Counted from the stretch's first letter, positions 1 to 13,121 are shown. The stretch: 64,000 nt of DNA from Rotaria sp. Silwood1 (GCA_905250075.1 CAJNOP010000210.1:240352-304351); one strand, 5' to 3'. The notes: generated by a model from the letters alone, not told the origin. A program made the numbers and translations.

Positions 1-1729
1 ATATTTATCCCAACATCCACTCATACCCTTCACTTTGCATTTTGTGGTATATTGTGTTTTTTAATACAACATATTAAATGATTAAAAATTGAGACGCAAA
101 ACACGACTATTAATTGTATCCCGCACGTTATTATTTGTTCACTTTCAAGACTATTTCTAATGTATTGGGAAACACTTTGTAGGACTCACATATATTTTTG
201 AAAAGAATAGTCAATGTAAGTTTTATGTTGAAGTGTCCTGACTTCCCCGCTCCACCCACACCTCCATTACAATCCTGAGTAACAAGTGTACTCTCCCTCC
301 AGCTTACGGACCTTATGAACTAAGGTATTTCCTCGTGCCACAGTTGTCATTGGATCAATATAAAAAGCGTGATTTCATCAGTTTCTGACTTTTAAAAATA
401 GTCAATAACAGTTTTTTTTTTGAGTTTATCGCAGGGGTGGTCGTAGTGGCTCACGGCTTAAAATCAGGAAAGTAGGCAGGAAACTGTAAATCGATTTGAA
501 TATCGCGATTGAAGAAAATCGCTCATTAACGAATCAGATATGGCTGAACCAGCTGACGTTCACATTGTGGACAGACGACACACGAGCTGATCAAGAGGAA
601 ATTATGGTGCAGTAACCTTTTCTTTCTTGAAATAAATACCTGTGGTTGTATATATCTTTTCATTCTTTCTTTTGCTGTTGCACTATTTCTCTTCCTCTCT
701 TCGAATATTGTTAATAAACAATGTCGATTGCATATTGTTGTCGACAAACATGTCCATTTAAGTGGCTACTGTGAATTTCGATAAAGATGAATTTTGTACC
801 AAACAAAGGTTTCTCAAAGAAGGTTCCACTGGTAGACGACGATCTATCTGATATCTAAGCCCAGAAGGGAGTGAAAATTTGTTCACGTACAGATATAAAA
901 ATACTTTTGTTTCATGTTCTTTCTCAAAACTACAATGCACTTTTAAGACTGTCGGGCAGCAAAAAAAAAATTCTGCATCTATGAAAGCACCCTTTTTCTC
1001 ACTAAAGAATGTTCCTATTAAAAATTTCAACATTTGTTCACTATAGAAGGAAGTAAAAGTCACGCCTTCCACTGTCAATGGTGGCTATAATATTCTGAAT
1101 TTTAATGGTGAACTTAGAGTGAAATTGAAAGAAATGCTACTATGTCCTTTTGTCAATGCCACTTTAAACAATAGAATCATATACCATAATCGAAGCCGAT
1201 TTTATTTGATTGGTTTTTAATAATCTAATTCTAACTTGATTTGATTCGATGCCATTCGATTCAGATGGGAGAAGAAGAATGGTCCATTTAAAAAATCATT
1301 TGAAAATCTAGTTTGCAAAGTGGAAGTTTTGCAAAATAGGAAAAAATTGTATTTAAATTTTTTTTGAGAAGTTTTCTTTCAGCACTAGGTAAAATACTTG
1401 TTGAAGACTCCATTCTATCAACAACCTTCTTAAATAGAGAGAGACTAACCTATTCTCTCTCTCCCTGTTACGCTTATCCAGAACAGCGCTACTTAGAGTT
1501 AATGTACAAAAGATGCGCAAAAACTTATTTTTTGTAAAACAATCCAACACGTATGTTTATATCAAGAGACTAAAGAACATAATGCGATTTCCACATGTTA
1601 GTCTCAAAAAGAGTGTGTTAACAAGTTTTTTTTATGTCACTTAGATGAATATTAGAAAAAAAGAGCGACTTCAACCTAATGTATTATTGTTCTGAAAGGG
1701 GAATAAAAATGCAAAAGAGTGATAGCTGA
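1..1729. other. Intergenic, no gene seen
   Basis: Short open frames here (for example 526-747 and 758-1078, minus) have no protein-like composition and no recognisable motif. The stretch lies downstream of the OPT gene's stop codon. It contains one diverged copy of a dispersed repeat (165-280) that recurs near the right end of the window, and a C-rich patch around 240-300. Confidence 0.5.
165..280 (+). repeat. Dispersed repeat, left copy
   Basis: This segment aligns in the same orientation with 62965-63070. Shared blocks include the words ACTCAC, ATATATTTT, AATAGT and TGTAAGTTTTA, followed by a C-rich CTCCACC-like stretch. By eye identity is roughly three quarters with small gaps. It is a member of an unnamed dispersed family. 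Confidence 0.5.
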
Positions 1730-4700
1730 TCAAATTGATAGCTTGTCATGTGGTAGGATGCCGGAAAAGTTTGCACTTGCCAATGGACAGCCATCACCCG
1801 TGATACCACCAGTTCCCCACCATGTCGGAAAGTTAATATTATTGTTTGTCAGAGCGAAAAAGATAGTGAGTGCGCACACAACCACACCACAGCTCATTGC
1901 TGCCGAAAATACAAACGCGTACCTTTTCCACCATGCATGAGCATAACGAAAAATTACAAAATTGAATAGAAAGCCAACGATGAACCATGCCGAATATTCG
2001 CCAGCTGGTGCTGGTGGTATTCTACTAGTGCTAATAAGTATGACTGGAAAATGCACGTATTGAAGCCATTTAACTTTTGGATATTTCATACGTAGAAACC
2101 AAACAGGTACTGGTAAGAGTGCACCGATCAGAAAGCCAAAAAGAAGTGGCCAATATATAGATTGGGAACCGAAGACTTTTTTTAGACCTAGAAGAAAATA
2201 TGAGAAATCAAAGTTTCATTTATTGTCGAAATCTCAATAAAAATTGCAGAATGAATGAATCTCTCTTGGAACAACTCAGAGGCATGTTCATCAGAAAAAT
2301 TACAAAAAATTCAGAAAGTGTCTGTTTTGTTACTTCAAGGAGCTCACTTATTAATAACCAGTCTATACAACCAAGGTAGCAAACTATTATTTAAGTTGCG
2401 AAACTAGTCATGTACATGCAAAAACTATCATAGACCATACTCAGAAGCGAACTGGTGGGTCCACCAGTTACCGATTTGGTGTGATTGGATTTTAAAATCG
2501 GCTCGTTGTTACTGTTTTTATGCCGATTTCTTTTATTGACCTTTTCAGGCGCTAAAGCTTGCCTATTTTGCTCGTTCTTAACGATTGCCATGGTTTTAAG
2601 GATCAATAGATATGAGCTTGGAAGTGTCTTGCTTACAAGTTTCGAGTCGCTATCAAAATCGTAGCTTTAAATATTGAGTTAACACATTCTCATCTTAGGA
2701 TGAGAGTCTCGTATCAAGCTGAATAAATTTATTATGTTTACAAAAAGTTAGCTAGGTATTATAAGTGAACTTCACTTTAACTTAAAGATTTTTCATCTCG
2801 AAATCCCGAGTTCACTTTTCTGGACTACTTTTAGCCGATTTTCATAAAGTTTCAATGGCTAGTAGTTTTTAGTTCATAATTTCATTGCAAAATATCAGAA
2901 AATTTTGCGTTCTTTTGCCATGACCTCGACAACTACTAGCATCATACAAATTTGAAAATATTTAGATATTAAAAAACTGTAAAATAGAAGATCTAATATA
3001 AAAGTCGTACATTTTAGCTCATCTTATTGGTCTGTCGACAATAGTATCCTTTTACGAATTGAGATGCCTTTCAGCTGTGTTAAATAATTATTTCAAATAG
3101 GAATAGATCAAACTTAACAAACTGTAAAGAACTTATATTATTACTAGAAAAAGAAACTGAAATATTTATTTTATGACAAACAACTGATAATGCTCATATG
3201 AACTCTTCATGATTTTTATGTTATGAGTAACTTTTCTGTCCAAATACTCATATTCGAAAGAGCGTCTGACGCTGTACAAGATAGCAGATGATTTAAAGTT
3301 TCCCAAAAAACGATATTCGATTTTGAGAGGCAGTTTTCTGGAAAATATGCGGCATCAGATGCTCTTTCGGATATAAATATTTGGAAAGAAACATTACTCA
3401 CTGTTCAATATTATATGTTCAGTTTCATTATGACTCAATATTGATGGGTGTATTTTTTTTATAAATACAGTATAAACACAGCCTGTCATTTTAGCACAAG
3501 TCGCATCTCAAAATGCTAACTTTATAAGATAGTTATGCACAAAACAAAATTGTCCGAAAAATGATGTCCAGTATTGTATATGCCAGAAATAGAACCGTAA
3601 TAAGTTCAAGAAGTTATTGACGTGAATACAAATTCAGTAGTAGACGCCTTATTTTAGAATGAATCGTGATTTTAGACAGTAATCTTTCATTTAATCGCTA
3701 TGTAACAGTATCTTTGCCAATCGTATAATTTATTTTCGGTACAAACCATGATTTGATAGCTGTGTTCGCATTCTGTAGTAAAACATTAATTCCAAACAAT
3801 ATTTAATTTTACTGAGTGTCATATCTTTCTATTAGATACCGTACATCTTTGATGATATACTCATTACATCGACCGTTTACATTTGTTGACTTTGAAACAA
3901 TTAATGGCGAATGTCAATAGTGAAGACGTGTTTACTTAAAATTCGACAGTGATCGACAATAAACGAGCAAAATTTTTACCGAAAAATGAACTTGAATGAT
4001 GCCTAATATACCGTGTCTCTGGATATTAACGTGTTAAAAGCCTGTTGCAATACATTTTTAAAGCTAAGAGAATATCTCATCAAATTTTGAAAACAACCCT
4101 TCATTCAAATATCAAAATAATGTTATATATGGACACCCAACAACTAGTTTGCGGCAATATTATATGTAAAAAATGTTCCCATGAACTAGAACTTTCCTAC
4201 TTTTAGATATCGATCTCAAAGAATTGAGATAGATCTTAATTACCTACAGCACCCCATATGATTGATTCAGAATAGACAGTAGCCACTATTGGACACGTCC
4301 ATTTGATATTTTTCGATGTACAAATATGTGGAACCGTATTTATGAGATATATAGCAGTCCAGAAATGTACAACACAAGCAATAGTAGTGGCAACGATCTG
4401 CATAGTAAACATGACACGGGGAGGAATCTGAAAGAAAAAACATAAATGATATTGTTTACATACCTTTGTTTTCACGCTTAATCAATCTCACTTTCATATA
4501 GTGTCCAAGCTTTAAGTCGGAGAGAAAAAATAACGCTTGACCCTCCACTATAGATGCATATGTTTTAAACGTCACATTTGCAATTGGATCACCAGGCATA
4601 ATTAAACTGGCTACGCATTCAGCGATGATATTAAGACCTACAACTAACTGATGTAATCAAGAAAACATTACTAAAGAATGTTTTTACCTAGTGTTACACC

Positions 4701-7593
4701 GGTCACTGCTTTCATGATAGCATTGGGTAGAAGAAAAATGAATGCGATAGCCACGGCAACTAGAAAACACACCCGATCTTCGCAAATTATGAGAACCAAA
4801 CTTGGTTTCAAACATACGAAAAAGCATGTACCAGGGCATGAGTTGACCAACTTGGCAAACAATGAGCGCAATGACAAAGGCAACAACCAATACAATTGTA
4901 TACCTGTAGATAAAAGTAAAGAACTGATTTCAGATGAAGCAATTGACAAACATCTCTCGCACATACCACCATCCGGGTGCCTCCTTATATTGAGACATCA
5001 ATTTACCATGAATATCATAGTTGGCATTGGATATCGATGAACGTAATTGGTTGATGATGTTTGTACCTTCAACAGTCAATAGTTGCAAGATTATATATCT
5101 TACTGAACAGACAGCATTTGTTTAATTACCATCATTGAGAAAAGTGTGAACAAGAGTGCAAGTAACTGCAGCAAATTGGATTCCATACTTGAAAGCGAAT
5201 AGAGCTGTTATGCGCAATGGACCTGAAATAAACATATGTCGAAAGTAGTTGAACATGAAAGAAAATCAGAACCGTAAAGGTTATATGCTGTTTCGTTTAA
5301 ATGTAAATGTGAATCTAGTACAACATTGACATTATAATAATAGCCTTCGACAGTAAAGACTCGATTTGAGACAATGGGCATCGCTTTCGAATTCCACAAA
5401 TTGGTATAGTAAGCAGCTGGTGTAATAATCCATACAAGAATGACAAATCCGACAAAAATATTCAATTGAGCCCTAGGCGAAACGAATATTTATTTATCTG
5501 ATAATTCATCGTATTATCATACCAGAAAGGAATAGCAATGGGCGAGTCCAAAAATGATACCCATGCGTTCCAGTCCAATTCTAACGAGCCTAATCCAAGT
5601 CCATTAACTCCTGTGACTTGAGAAAGTACAATATTGGTTGGATCGATTAAGCAGAACAAGGAGAAAACAGATAGAATGGGACAAATATAACCGGGAATCC
5701 AATACCATAAAAATTGAAAGAAGAAAATCAACAAGAAAAAATGGAAACGAGACATTCGTCGATTTGATTTGGCTGTATTCTTTTCGTAGTTTTCTCTATC
5801 ATCATTAGCATCGGTATGGAGAACACGAAAGAGAGCACAATTAATAAGATTAGCCGGCCATATCATTGCTGCTGGCCATACAACAAATTTTCGCATGATA
5901 CCTGCCAAGCCATAACCGAGCGTTTCAGAAGATATCACAAAAAGTAGACCGAGCACATAGCCCATTGAATGATTGTAGAAAACACGTTGAAGAACTATAA
6001 CTTCGATGGCGTATGATGTAACCTACGGATTTTGATTGGAAATGCAATGGTTAACAAAGGTAACTATAAGTTTCATATCAATTTTTGAAATCAAAACCAG
6101 ATATATTTTGTTTTATAGAGAAAAGTTTCCTGGGTCTAATGGTCTATGTCCCTTCAAGTTCTATTGCGTACCGTTGAGATATCAACAGAGGACACCACTT
6201 GCGTCCCCATCACAGTAGAATTCAGTGAACATTGTGTCCTCTGATGATATTTCAACGATACGCAATAGAACAAGTAACGTTCATCGGTTCGACTCATTTG
6301 ACCCTCGACTGTATCAGACAGAAGTATATAAGTCTCATTCATGGACACCCAGTTATGAAACAGCTGATTAAGGGAGAACTTATCACATCAGTCAAAGATT
6401 GACTGAATTTTCATTCTGAAAAGTTGAATTTGTTGAAAATTCAATATTAAAAGCTCGAGAATTGAATACTTAGCCAACGTTTTTTATGATGTTTCACCTC
6501 CCACTATGACAAAAACTTATTTTATTTCATATAACCGTTCCTACACTCGAGAAAAAATTTATTTTCTCAAAAAAAACCTTTTCTTCTGTACCCAAAAAAA
6601 ATTCAATTCAAAATTTCGAGAAACTGACCTCAGATTCGGATTTTCCGACCTTGATTTACTTTCGTCAACTTTTATACAATATGGTTATTTTTGCAAAAAA
6701 CCCTTTCCTCAATCTAAAAAATCAATTGAAAATATCGAGAAACTGACTTCAGATTCGAATTCCCGACCCCGATTTACTTTCGTCAACCTTTATAAAATAT
6801 CATTATTTTCTCAAAAAACCCTTTTCTTGACCCTAAAAACCCAATTCAAAATTTTGAGAAACTGACTTCAGATTCGGATTCCCCGACTCCGATTTACTTC
6901 GGTCAACCTTTATAAAAAATTTTCTAAAGTGGATGTTTTTTTTGACACTGATGTTTTTTGACCCCGATGCAGACACACACAAACTTTTTTTTTTCATATG
7001 ACCCTCCCTACAGTCGAAGGAACTTGATAATACATACACTATTAGTTTGAGGGAACATTCATCTACAAACTTACACATTCCGTTTTGAGATCAAAACCTT
7101 ATAGTTGCATGAGGAGACTTACAGCCGCTGTACTTGCCATTGTTGAAATAATGCAATGTTCTTTGATTGAGAAGGGACCTGGATTCAATGAGAATTCCCA
7201 TCTTCCACTGAACAGCGTAAATGTTCGATTAGGTAACAGCGAGGCCATCGCTTTACCCATGGGATAGGAGAGCAGTTGCGCAATAGTCATACCAAGAACA
7301 ATAGGCATTGTGCGCAAAGCAAAGAATTGATTGACAAACGCAAGAATACAAGTGAATAGGAGACCAAGAGTGCATGAACGAAATGTGACACAGGGAAGTG
7401 TTGGATCATCTCGGTTCGATACATTGATTGCTACTATTTCGTATGGAGATTCTTCGTCAAATAAAGATGGTTGAGTATTTTCTACTATAGGTGATATTAT
7501 CTTGTCCTTGTCGTCAATCAATGCTTGTGGATTATTTTGAAGTAAGGGTAAAGCTTCTATGTCCACATCGAAATAGATATCATTCTCTGGCAT
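1730..7593 (-). CDS. Oligopeptide transporter, OPT family (10 exons)
   Basis: Proton-coupled oligopeptide transporter of the OPT family, a multi-pass membrane protein expected in the plasma or an internal membrane. Exons by GT/AG sites (minus): 7593-7123, 6022-5523, 5472-5273, 5222-5130, 5066-4967, 4903-4818, 4759-4688, 4637-4492, 4427-4244 and 2187-1730. They total 2310 nt, giving 769 codons plus stop with every phase consistent, which is the usual family length. Family signatures are NPGPFSIKEH in exon 1, FWAQLNIFVGF at the exon 2/3 junction, SDLKLGHYMK joining IPPRVMF across exons 8/9, and NFPTWWGTGG...TGDGCPLA at the C-terminus. Hydrophobic segments occur throughout. The ATG at 7593 is the first in frame, but a 3' splice-like TTTTGTCAG lies just upstream, so an extra 5' exon is possible. 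Introns 1 (1.1 kb) and 9 (2.06 kb) are far longer than the other seven and contain repeats. No lesion was found, so the gene looks functional. Confidence 0.93.
3223..3401. repeat. Foldback inverted repeat in OPT intron 9
   Basis: Imperfect inverted repeat with arms 3223-3272 and 3349-3401, both carrying the core CGAAAGAGC.TCTGA and a CCAAATA block. The loop is about 76 nt. It lies inside the 2-kb intron and probably explains part of its length. It could be a MITE relic or a transcribed hairpin. No target duplication was identified. Confidence 0.65.
6130..6304. repeat. Foldback inverted repeat in OPT intron 1
   Basis: Arms 6130-6198 and 6229-6304 are reverse complements. The best block is GTTCTATTGCGTA.CGTTGA followed by ATATCA.CAGAGGACAC. 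The outer parts (GGGTC.AATG) are more diverged, and about 30 nt separate the arms. As it is transcribed within the pre-mRNA it would form a strong hairpin. Likely a non-autonomous DNA element. Confidence 0.75.
6545..6925. repeat. Tandem repeat, ~120 bp x 3
   Basis: Three head-to-tail units in OPT intron 1. The marker GAGAAACTGAC.TCAGATTCG begins near 6618, 6737 and 6856, followed each time by CCGA.C..GATTTACTT..GTCAAC and an A/T-rich TTTCTCAAAAAA stretch. Units are roughly 85% alike by eye. A further partial unit fades out after 6925. Confidence 0.8.
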
Positions 7594-8505
7594 GCCAACT
7601 GACAAAAGAACTTTTTCTTAATGAAACGGAAACCTCGAGAATTCGTTTTCTTGTTCAAGTACCTATAAATAATATCTAAAATAAATGGTTTGATTATTGT
7701 TTTCGTTAACAATAAAAATGTTAGATTCTGGAAAAGATGTGTCTATAAAAGAGTAGTTTTATTAAACAAAACCAAGCAACATTTTTTCGTTCAATACTAA
7801 GAACATAAAAGAAATACTATAACGAATTTTATACATCTAGGAGTCTCTGTGATCAAGTTACAATTCGCAAATGTTCGTTTTACTCGTTGTTTTGAGATAT
7901 TTGAAAAATTGAATTCTTTTGAAAGTTGTTCAAAAAGCGAGAGAAAGTGAAAATAATTGACTATTCATGCTTTGGTAGCTTAATTACGATTTTCGACATT
8001 CAAATAGTGAAACCTTTAATTTCATTAGAACGACATTTCTTAGGAAATCATGACAAGCAAGCAAGAAATTACAGTTCGAAATAGCTTTGTTCTTGTTTCT
8101 CTTACACTTTTCTTCTGACTGTTCCAAGAAACAACAAAGACATTTGAAGAAAAAATGAGGCGCATTGATTTCATCGATGTCTACACTTTTATTCCCTCGA
8201 ATTCTCTCGTTTGTAAAGAATGAAAACTATATTGAGGTCGCTACCTTATTATCTCAGGTCAAACGTTACGACTGTCGTAAGTCGTCGTATACGACCAACG
8301 TAAACCAGTATACACTCTCATGTTCCATAGAAGTTATATATATTCTCATCATTGAAGAGGAAGGCAAGTTTTCTGCACCTTTCTTCTAGAAAATAAAAGA
8401 AGAAAAAATTATTTTGTTTTTAGTTTTTTACATCTATGCCAACAACAGATCTAATCGTACATGTTTATTTAATAGATTAAAGAGTACTTTTTTTAAAATT
8501 ATTGC
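7594..8505. other. Upstream flank of the OPT gene
   Basis: No convincing coding region. On the minus strand a polypyrimidine tract with TTTTGTCAG ends six nt before the OPT ATG, so a non-coding or short coding first exon may lie here. No TATA box or other regulatory site could be assigned with confidence. Confidence 0.35.
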
Positions 8506-8960
8506 TTAACTTATCAAATAAATACTTATGATTGGATATGTCATTAGAATGAATCTAAACAAAAAAAAAATAAGAACTTAGTTTTGTAAATGAATACTTA
8601 CGATTGAAGTTGTTGCTGCGATGAATCTATATTAAAAAAATTAATTTTTTCAAACAAATACTCACCATTAGATCTGTGACCAGAATAAGTTTAAACAAAA
8701 ATAAATAGGATTTTAATTTTTTAAAAGTCAATATTTATCAAGGGATCCACTATTGTAGCACCTCTAAATCAGAAAAAGTATAATTTGATTTTGTAAGTAA
8801 ATACTATTTCATTTTTCTAAATAGACACTTACTATTGAATCCGCCATTGTGATAAATTTAAAGAAAAATTTAGTTTATTTAATTAAATAAATATGTACGA
8901 TAGAATCTATTGTTTAGATAAATTTAAATACAGATATACAATTTAGATTTTTTTTAATGA
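8506..8960 (-). repeat. Degenerate ~70-bp tandem array, micro-exon-like units
   Basis: Six or seven diverged units, spaced 64-76 bp apart, begin near 8519, 8591, 8655, 8727, 8821 and 8886, with a fading unit near 8960. Read on the minus strand, the better units show a T-rich tract, an AG or AT end, a core of about 21-25 nt, and then GTAAGT, GTGAGT or a decayed version. That is the layout of a very short exon between splice sites. No open frame joins the cores obviously, so the coding interpretation is unproven. A plain decayed satellite is the alternative. Confidence 0.5.
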
Positions 8961-9591
8961 AAATGCTTTCTAATGAATGGATCTGTGGGTGCAGGGGCGA
9001 GTGAGTGTGATTTTTTTAATTGACACCGACCATTGAATTTGACGCAAGACTCAAAATATAAAAGCCTTGATCGATGGGCATCTCAATTCACGAACGATCG
9101 CATACGATTGTATACGATAGTCGTGCACAATTGTTTTCAATCATGCTTTTCAATCTGGATACGTTTCTTAATGATTTCTACAAAACTTCTGTTGTTGACT
9201 ATTTACTTATGCGTCGTTGCATATTATCAAGCAATGTATCAGCCAATTGTACATAAAAAAATGCAGCAGAAATAAGAAGTCGCTCATGTTACATATTGGT
9301 TGTTATCATCAAACTTCACACATGCAATAGCACAACGAAAAAAACTGAGAGAAAAATGATACTTCCTAATGAAGCGTAACGGATGAAGAATATTATATAT
9401 GCATATTACAATAAAATATGAAGCATGTCTTGCATCGTGTGACACAGCGCACATATTGAAGTATGCATGAGGCCCTATGAAAAAGCCGTTTATACAAAAA
9501 CATTTATCGTTCTTCTCAAAGAAAAAAAAGATAATAAACAGACAAAACAAAAAAAGAGATGATCATTATATATCTTGCTGTTTGAAAGCTT

Positions 9592-9635
9592 AACGTTTCA
9601 AAGGATGATTCATGTTTCATAATCCTTGAAACGTT
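9592..9635. other. Stem-loop
   Basis: Near-perfect hairpin. The arm AACGTTTCAAAGGAT (9592-9606) pairs with ATCCTTGAAACGTT (9622-9635) across a loop of about 15 nt, with a single bulged base. Function unknown; it stands alone in AT-rich intergenic DNA. Confidence 0.7.
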
Positions 9636-9984
9636 TATCTAAGTCAATATCTTCGAGAATGGAAGTAGCGATAAATGTTTATAATCATGATTTTTTCCGT
9701 TGCAACCTGATATAACCAGTGTAAAATACTCCTAAAAAATCTAGATTGTCTTTGCTTACTGGTGCACCAATTCCATTTTCTTTGTACGAAGCCTCCATTT
9801 TTCGCAGGTTAATCTAATTAAAATTGAAAAGGATCCCCCAATCGATCGAAAAAAACTATAGTTCACCGATTATCAATGATTATTCAACTTATAATCTGTT
9901 TTTAATTTTATCAATCGATTACAAAGCAGTTGATAAATATCTGTAAGTTGTATACAGAAGTAAATTATTCGGACAAATATGAGG

Positions 9985-10098
9985 ATTGAGTGTGTGTGTG
10001 TGGATGCTGGTGCTATGTACATATGAATGAGATGCGGATGTGGATATGAGTGTTCGTTTGTTGTAATCGAGACTCAAAACCACAACCATACACATAGA
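9985..10098. repeat. Weak telomere-like foldback
   Basis: GT-rich words (GTGTGTGTGTGTGGATG, GCGGATGTGGATATGAG) are followed by an AC-rich stretch (ACCACAACCATACACATAG). The order is the same G-then-C as in the clearer foldbacks at 16409 and 33590, but the sequence is much more decayed. Confidence 0.35.
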
Positions 10099-12254
10099 TG
10101 GTTTAATATATGGGCGATCTTCATTTTTGTATGTGAAGAGCACGTAATGATTTATACTCTATTTTCTTGTTTATAGCTGCTCTCTAGTCTTAAGAGAAAC
10201 AGCAGATTGAAAGAATTCATATGAAGTTTTTTTTTTATGATGTTCAAATTTATTTTTATTATAATATGTTGACTATATGATACATTTATCAATACGTTTT
10301 ATGATTGACATGTAAAAGAATGTTGTTTGAAAAAATATGAAAATAATTTTCTTTTTTATTGAAACAAAGACAAAAAAAGATTTATATAAAACTGACATAC
10401 TATGAAGAACAAAACCACAAACAATGGCGTTAACCGAAAATATGATATTCAAACAAAAAGAAAAGAGAAAAGAATAACATTTTATCAATTATCAGATGTG
10501 TTTCTTTTTATTGACACCACAGATTTTTTCTATCTGTCAGAAATCATTGCCTGTTATTTGAATACATAATAAATATTTATTTATTCTATTGGTTCTAATT
10601 GATGATTCTACTTGCTAAAGATTCATCATTATCTGTATCACTTTCAATAAAACGCTGACATTATTTTGAGTGGTTTTACAACAATTATATAGAGAATACT
10701 TGAATATGAGTTTTTTTAAATTTGAATTTTGATGAAACATCGAGTTTTGTGAGCACGTTTTCTATGTTATGTTGGAACTGTTTTGGAACGATAATGAACA
10801 ACAATTGTTGTTAGTTGGTATAAGATTTCTTTATTTGTTTAAATACTTAATGAAAGGTTTTCTTCATTTTATATGAGGACATTGTTTCATTCAATTTTGG
10901 TGTTACAATACAAGGTATTGAACTGAAAATTGATACTAATCACGAGTCTTTCATTGTTTCTGTTAGCTGATCTTTAAAAAACACACATAAATGCATATCA
11001 CAACGACATAAATTTAAATAACGTAAAGAATAGACATGTTCGAAGTCAGTCTCGGTCACAAGTACTACGGAAAAAAGAAACTTCTAAGACCGGAATTGGA
11101 AACACGAGAAAAGAGATTGTTCATATGGGAACTCAAGGTTTTAAGCAAATCAGCTTCCAAATCAAATCAATCAAAGCATATTTTAAGAGAAAAACTAAAT
11201 AAATCAGACGAAGAGTATTGACGAATTTTCACGAGATCGGAACCAAAAAATTTTGACTTTGCACATCTCGAATGAAGAGATATACAATTCAAATTGAGAA
11301 ACAAGAGAAAATATATTAATTTCATGTTAGATAGGGGTACTCAGGAAAAAAAATGAAATTTTGATAGTGTAAGCAACAGCTTATATTTATAAAACTTTTG
11401 TCATGTGAAAAATTCTTTCTGTACCAATTGATGTATTTCAAACCTTGTTACACTTCTAGGATGTTTAAATCATGTCATTTTAAAATTAGCCTCTTTAGTT
11501 AATTAATTTCTTGAAAAAATTGAAATTTTAATTAGTGTACTTACGTGAAAATATGCCTAGTTTTTAGGATTTGGAGCTGACAGTCTTAAAAACCTGAGGT
11601 TAACATTATTTCCAGTATTTCGAAACTCTAAAAATTTCTTTGTAAATCACGAAAACTGTTTTAGTTTTCCGAATAATTCGGCCATTCAAAAGTATGAAAA
11701 TACATAGGACATAATAGAAGATCTTCCTAATGAAACATATATACATTTTAGAAGACTCAGGAGATTTTCTGCTGTGAAAAAAAGTATCTTGAACTCGCTT
11801 TTTTCAGATTAAGTCTCAGTTTACTCCTGCCTTTTTTTGCTTGTGAATTACTGTCGAAATGAACTGACATTCCTGTGTCTATAGTACTGATCGCTTACGT
11901 CCAATACTCATCTACCAAAGTAGAAGTGTGCTGGGAATGCTTTCAATCAGAAAAATATTCAAAAACGTGAGGAAAAAAACAAAGTAATAGAAGTGTCGAA
12001 GTTGATTATATATATACGGGAGTCCTACCTTCGGATACATTGGTGATTCCGTCACATCAGTTCTACAGCAAGTTGACGTATATCTAACAAGTAATTAATT
12101 AGATCTGAACGTTCTAATATTGAAATCATTGAATGAAATGTAAAATATGGTAGTAAAGCTAATCATTTTTTCAGTGTTAAGTAATGAATATCATTATTAT
12201 TTAGAAACTAAACTGAAAAAGAAAACAAAATATTTATTCAAAATGAAAAAAAAT

Positions 12255-13121
12255 AAATTTTTATAATATCTATTTCCAGTTCTTGATCACCAAGTGATGC
12301 TTTTTCATAATACTTTCGATTATGTACAATAGCTTGTAGTTGTCGATCGATTTCTTCATCAATTTCTGCATCAGCAGCCATCGTTCGATTTGGTTCCTAA
12401 GTAAAAAAAAACAAACAAATAAAAAAATGAGAATTTTTTTATTTTCTTTTTTCATAATTAAATCAAGCCTTTTCATTAATACAACAACAAATTGTGCCAT
12501 AAGAACAAAAGTAACAAAATAAATCGATGATACTACAGAATGAAATGATCTTTTCCACTATTTATTTGATGGTCTGGACTTAATGCATTCTATAAGCAAA
12601 CAGAAAAGTTTATGTTACAAGGAAAAAACAAAGATATGTAATTCAAAACGACTAATTTTTACAATACTATTCTAATTATCATCAATTGCAATACGAAATA
12701 AGATTAAAAATGACATACCAACATCTTTGAAATTTAAATGTTTATTAAACCCAGACAATGGTCGTTCATCAGCATATTTTAATTTTCCAAATAATTCAAT
12801 ATCAAGTGCAGTATAAATAAAGAAAAGAAAAAAAAAGACATTTAGTATCATCAACATCGAAATCATAATTTCATTTACCAAATTTTCAACTTATGAAAGA
12901 GCTTTTATATGCATGTTTACATAAATATTTAAGATATGTAATTGTATCTGGCTAACAACAAAAGTGTATTTGATGAATGTTTAGCCACCATTTCGTTTAT
13001 TTAACATTCGTTATATTTCACGTTTTTTCGTTTTACTAAATTGTGTTGTAGTAGCAACAAGACATAAATAAATCAAAAAAAAGTAAGATAACCAGAATAA
13101 GACATACAAAATAGATCCAAG
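12255..13121 (-). pseudogene. Voltage-gated calcium channel (T-type-like) pseudogene
   Basis: Fragments of a four-domain Ca channel on the minus strand. 13121-12990 encodes an S6-like helix ending CLVATTTQFSKTK, which resembles the CaV3 domain I S6 end (ATQFSETK). 12881-12672 encodes S5 and pore of domain IV, with ALDIELFGKLKYADE and FKDVGMSFLILFRIAIDDN. 12540-12430 gives YFVTFVLMAQFVVVLMKRL, the domain IV S6. About 12400-12260 gives AADAEIDEEIDRQLQ, the acidic post-S6 stretch. The Trp expected after the pore DDN is a TAG stop (12672-12674). A second in-frame TAG lies at 12558-12560. The last intron lacks a GT donor. Domains II and III are absent between neighbouring fragments only ~240 nt apart, so the copy is deleted as well as mutated. 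Homology is by recognition, not search. Confidence 0.72.

Larger units (their letters stand above)
8961..12254. other. AT-rich intergenic stretch
   Basis: No supportable gene in about 3.3 kb. Open frames at 9033-9275, 9284-9550 (minus), 10273-10488 (minus) and 11036-11221 are low-complexity or lack any family resemblance. Contents that can be named are a small stem-loop (9592-9635) and a weak GT-rich/AC-rich foldback (9985-10098). Confidence 0.4.

Noticed and set aside
9690-9805. A 37-codon minus frame (MEASYKENGIGAPVSKDNLD) faintly recalling the start of an acireductone dioxygenase.
   Set aside because: Too short, no metal-binding His/Glu motif, and no continuing exon found on the same strand.
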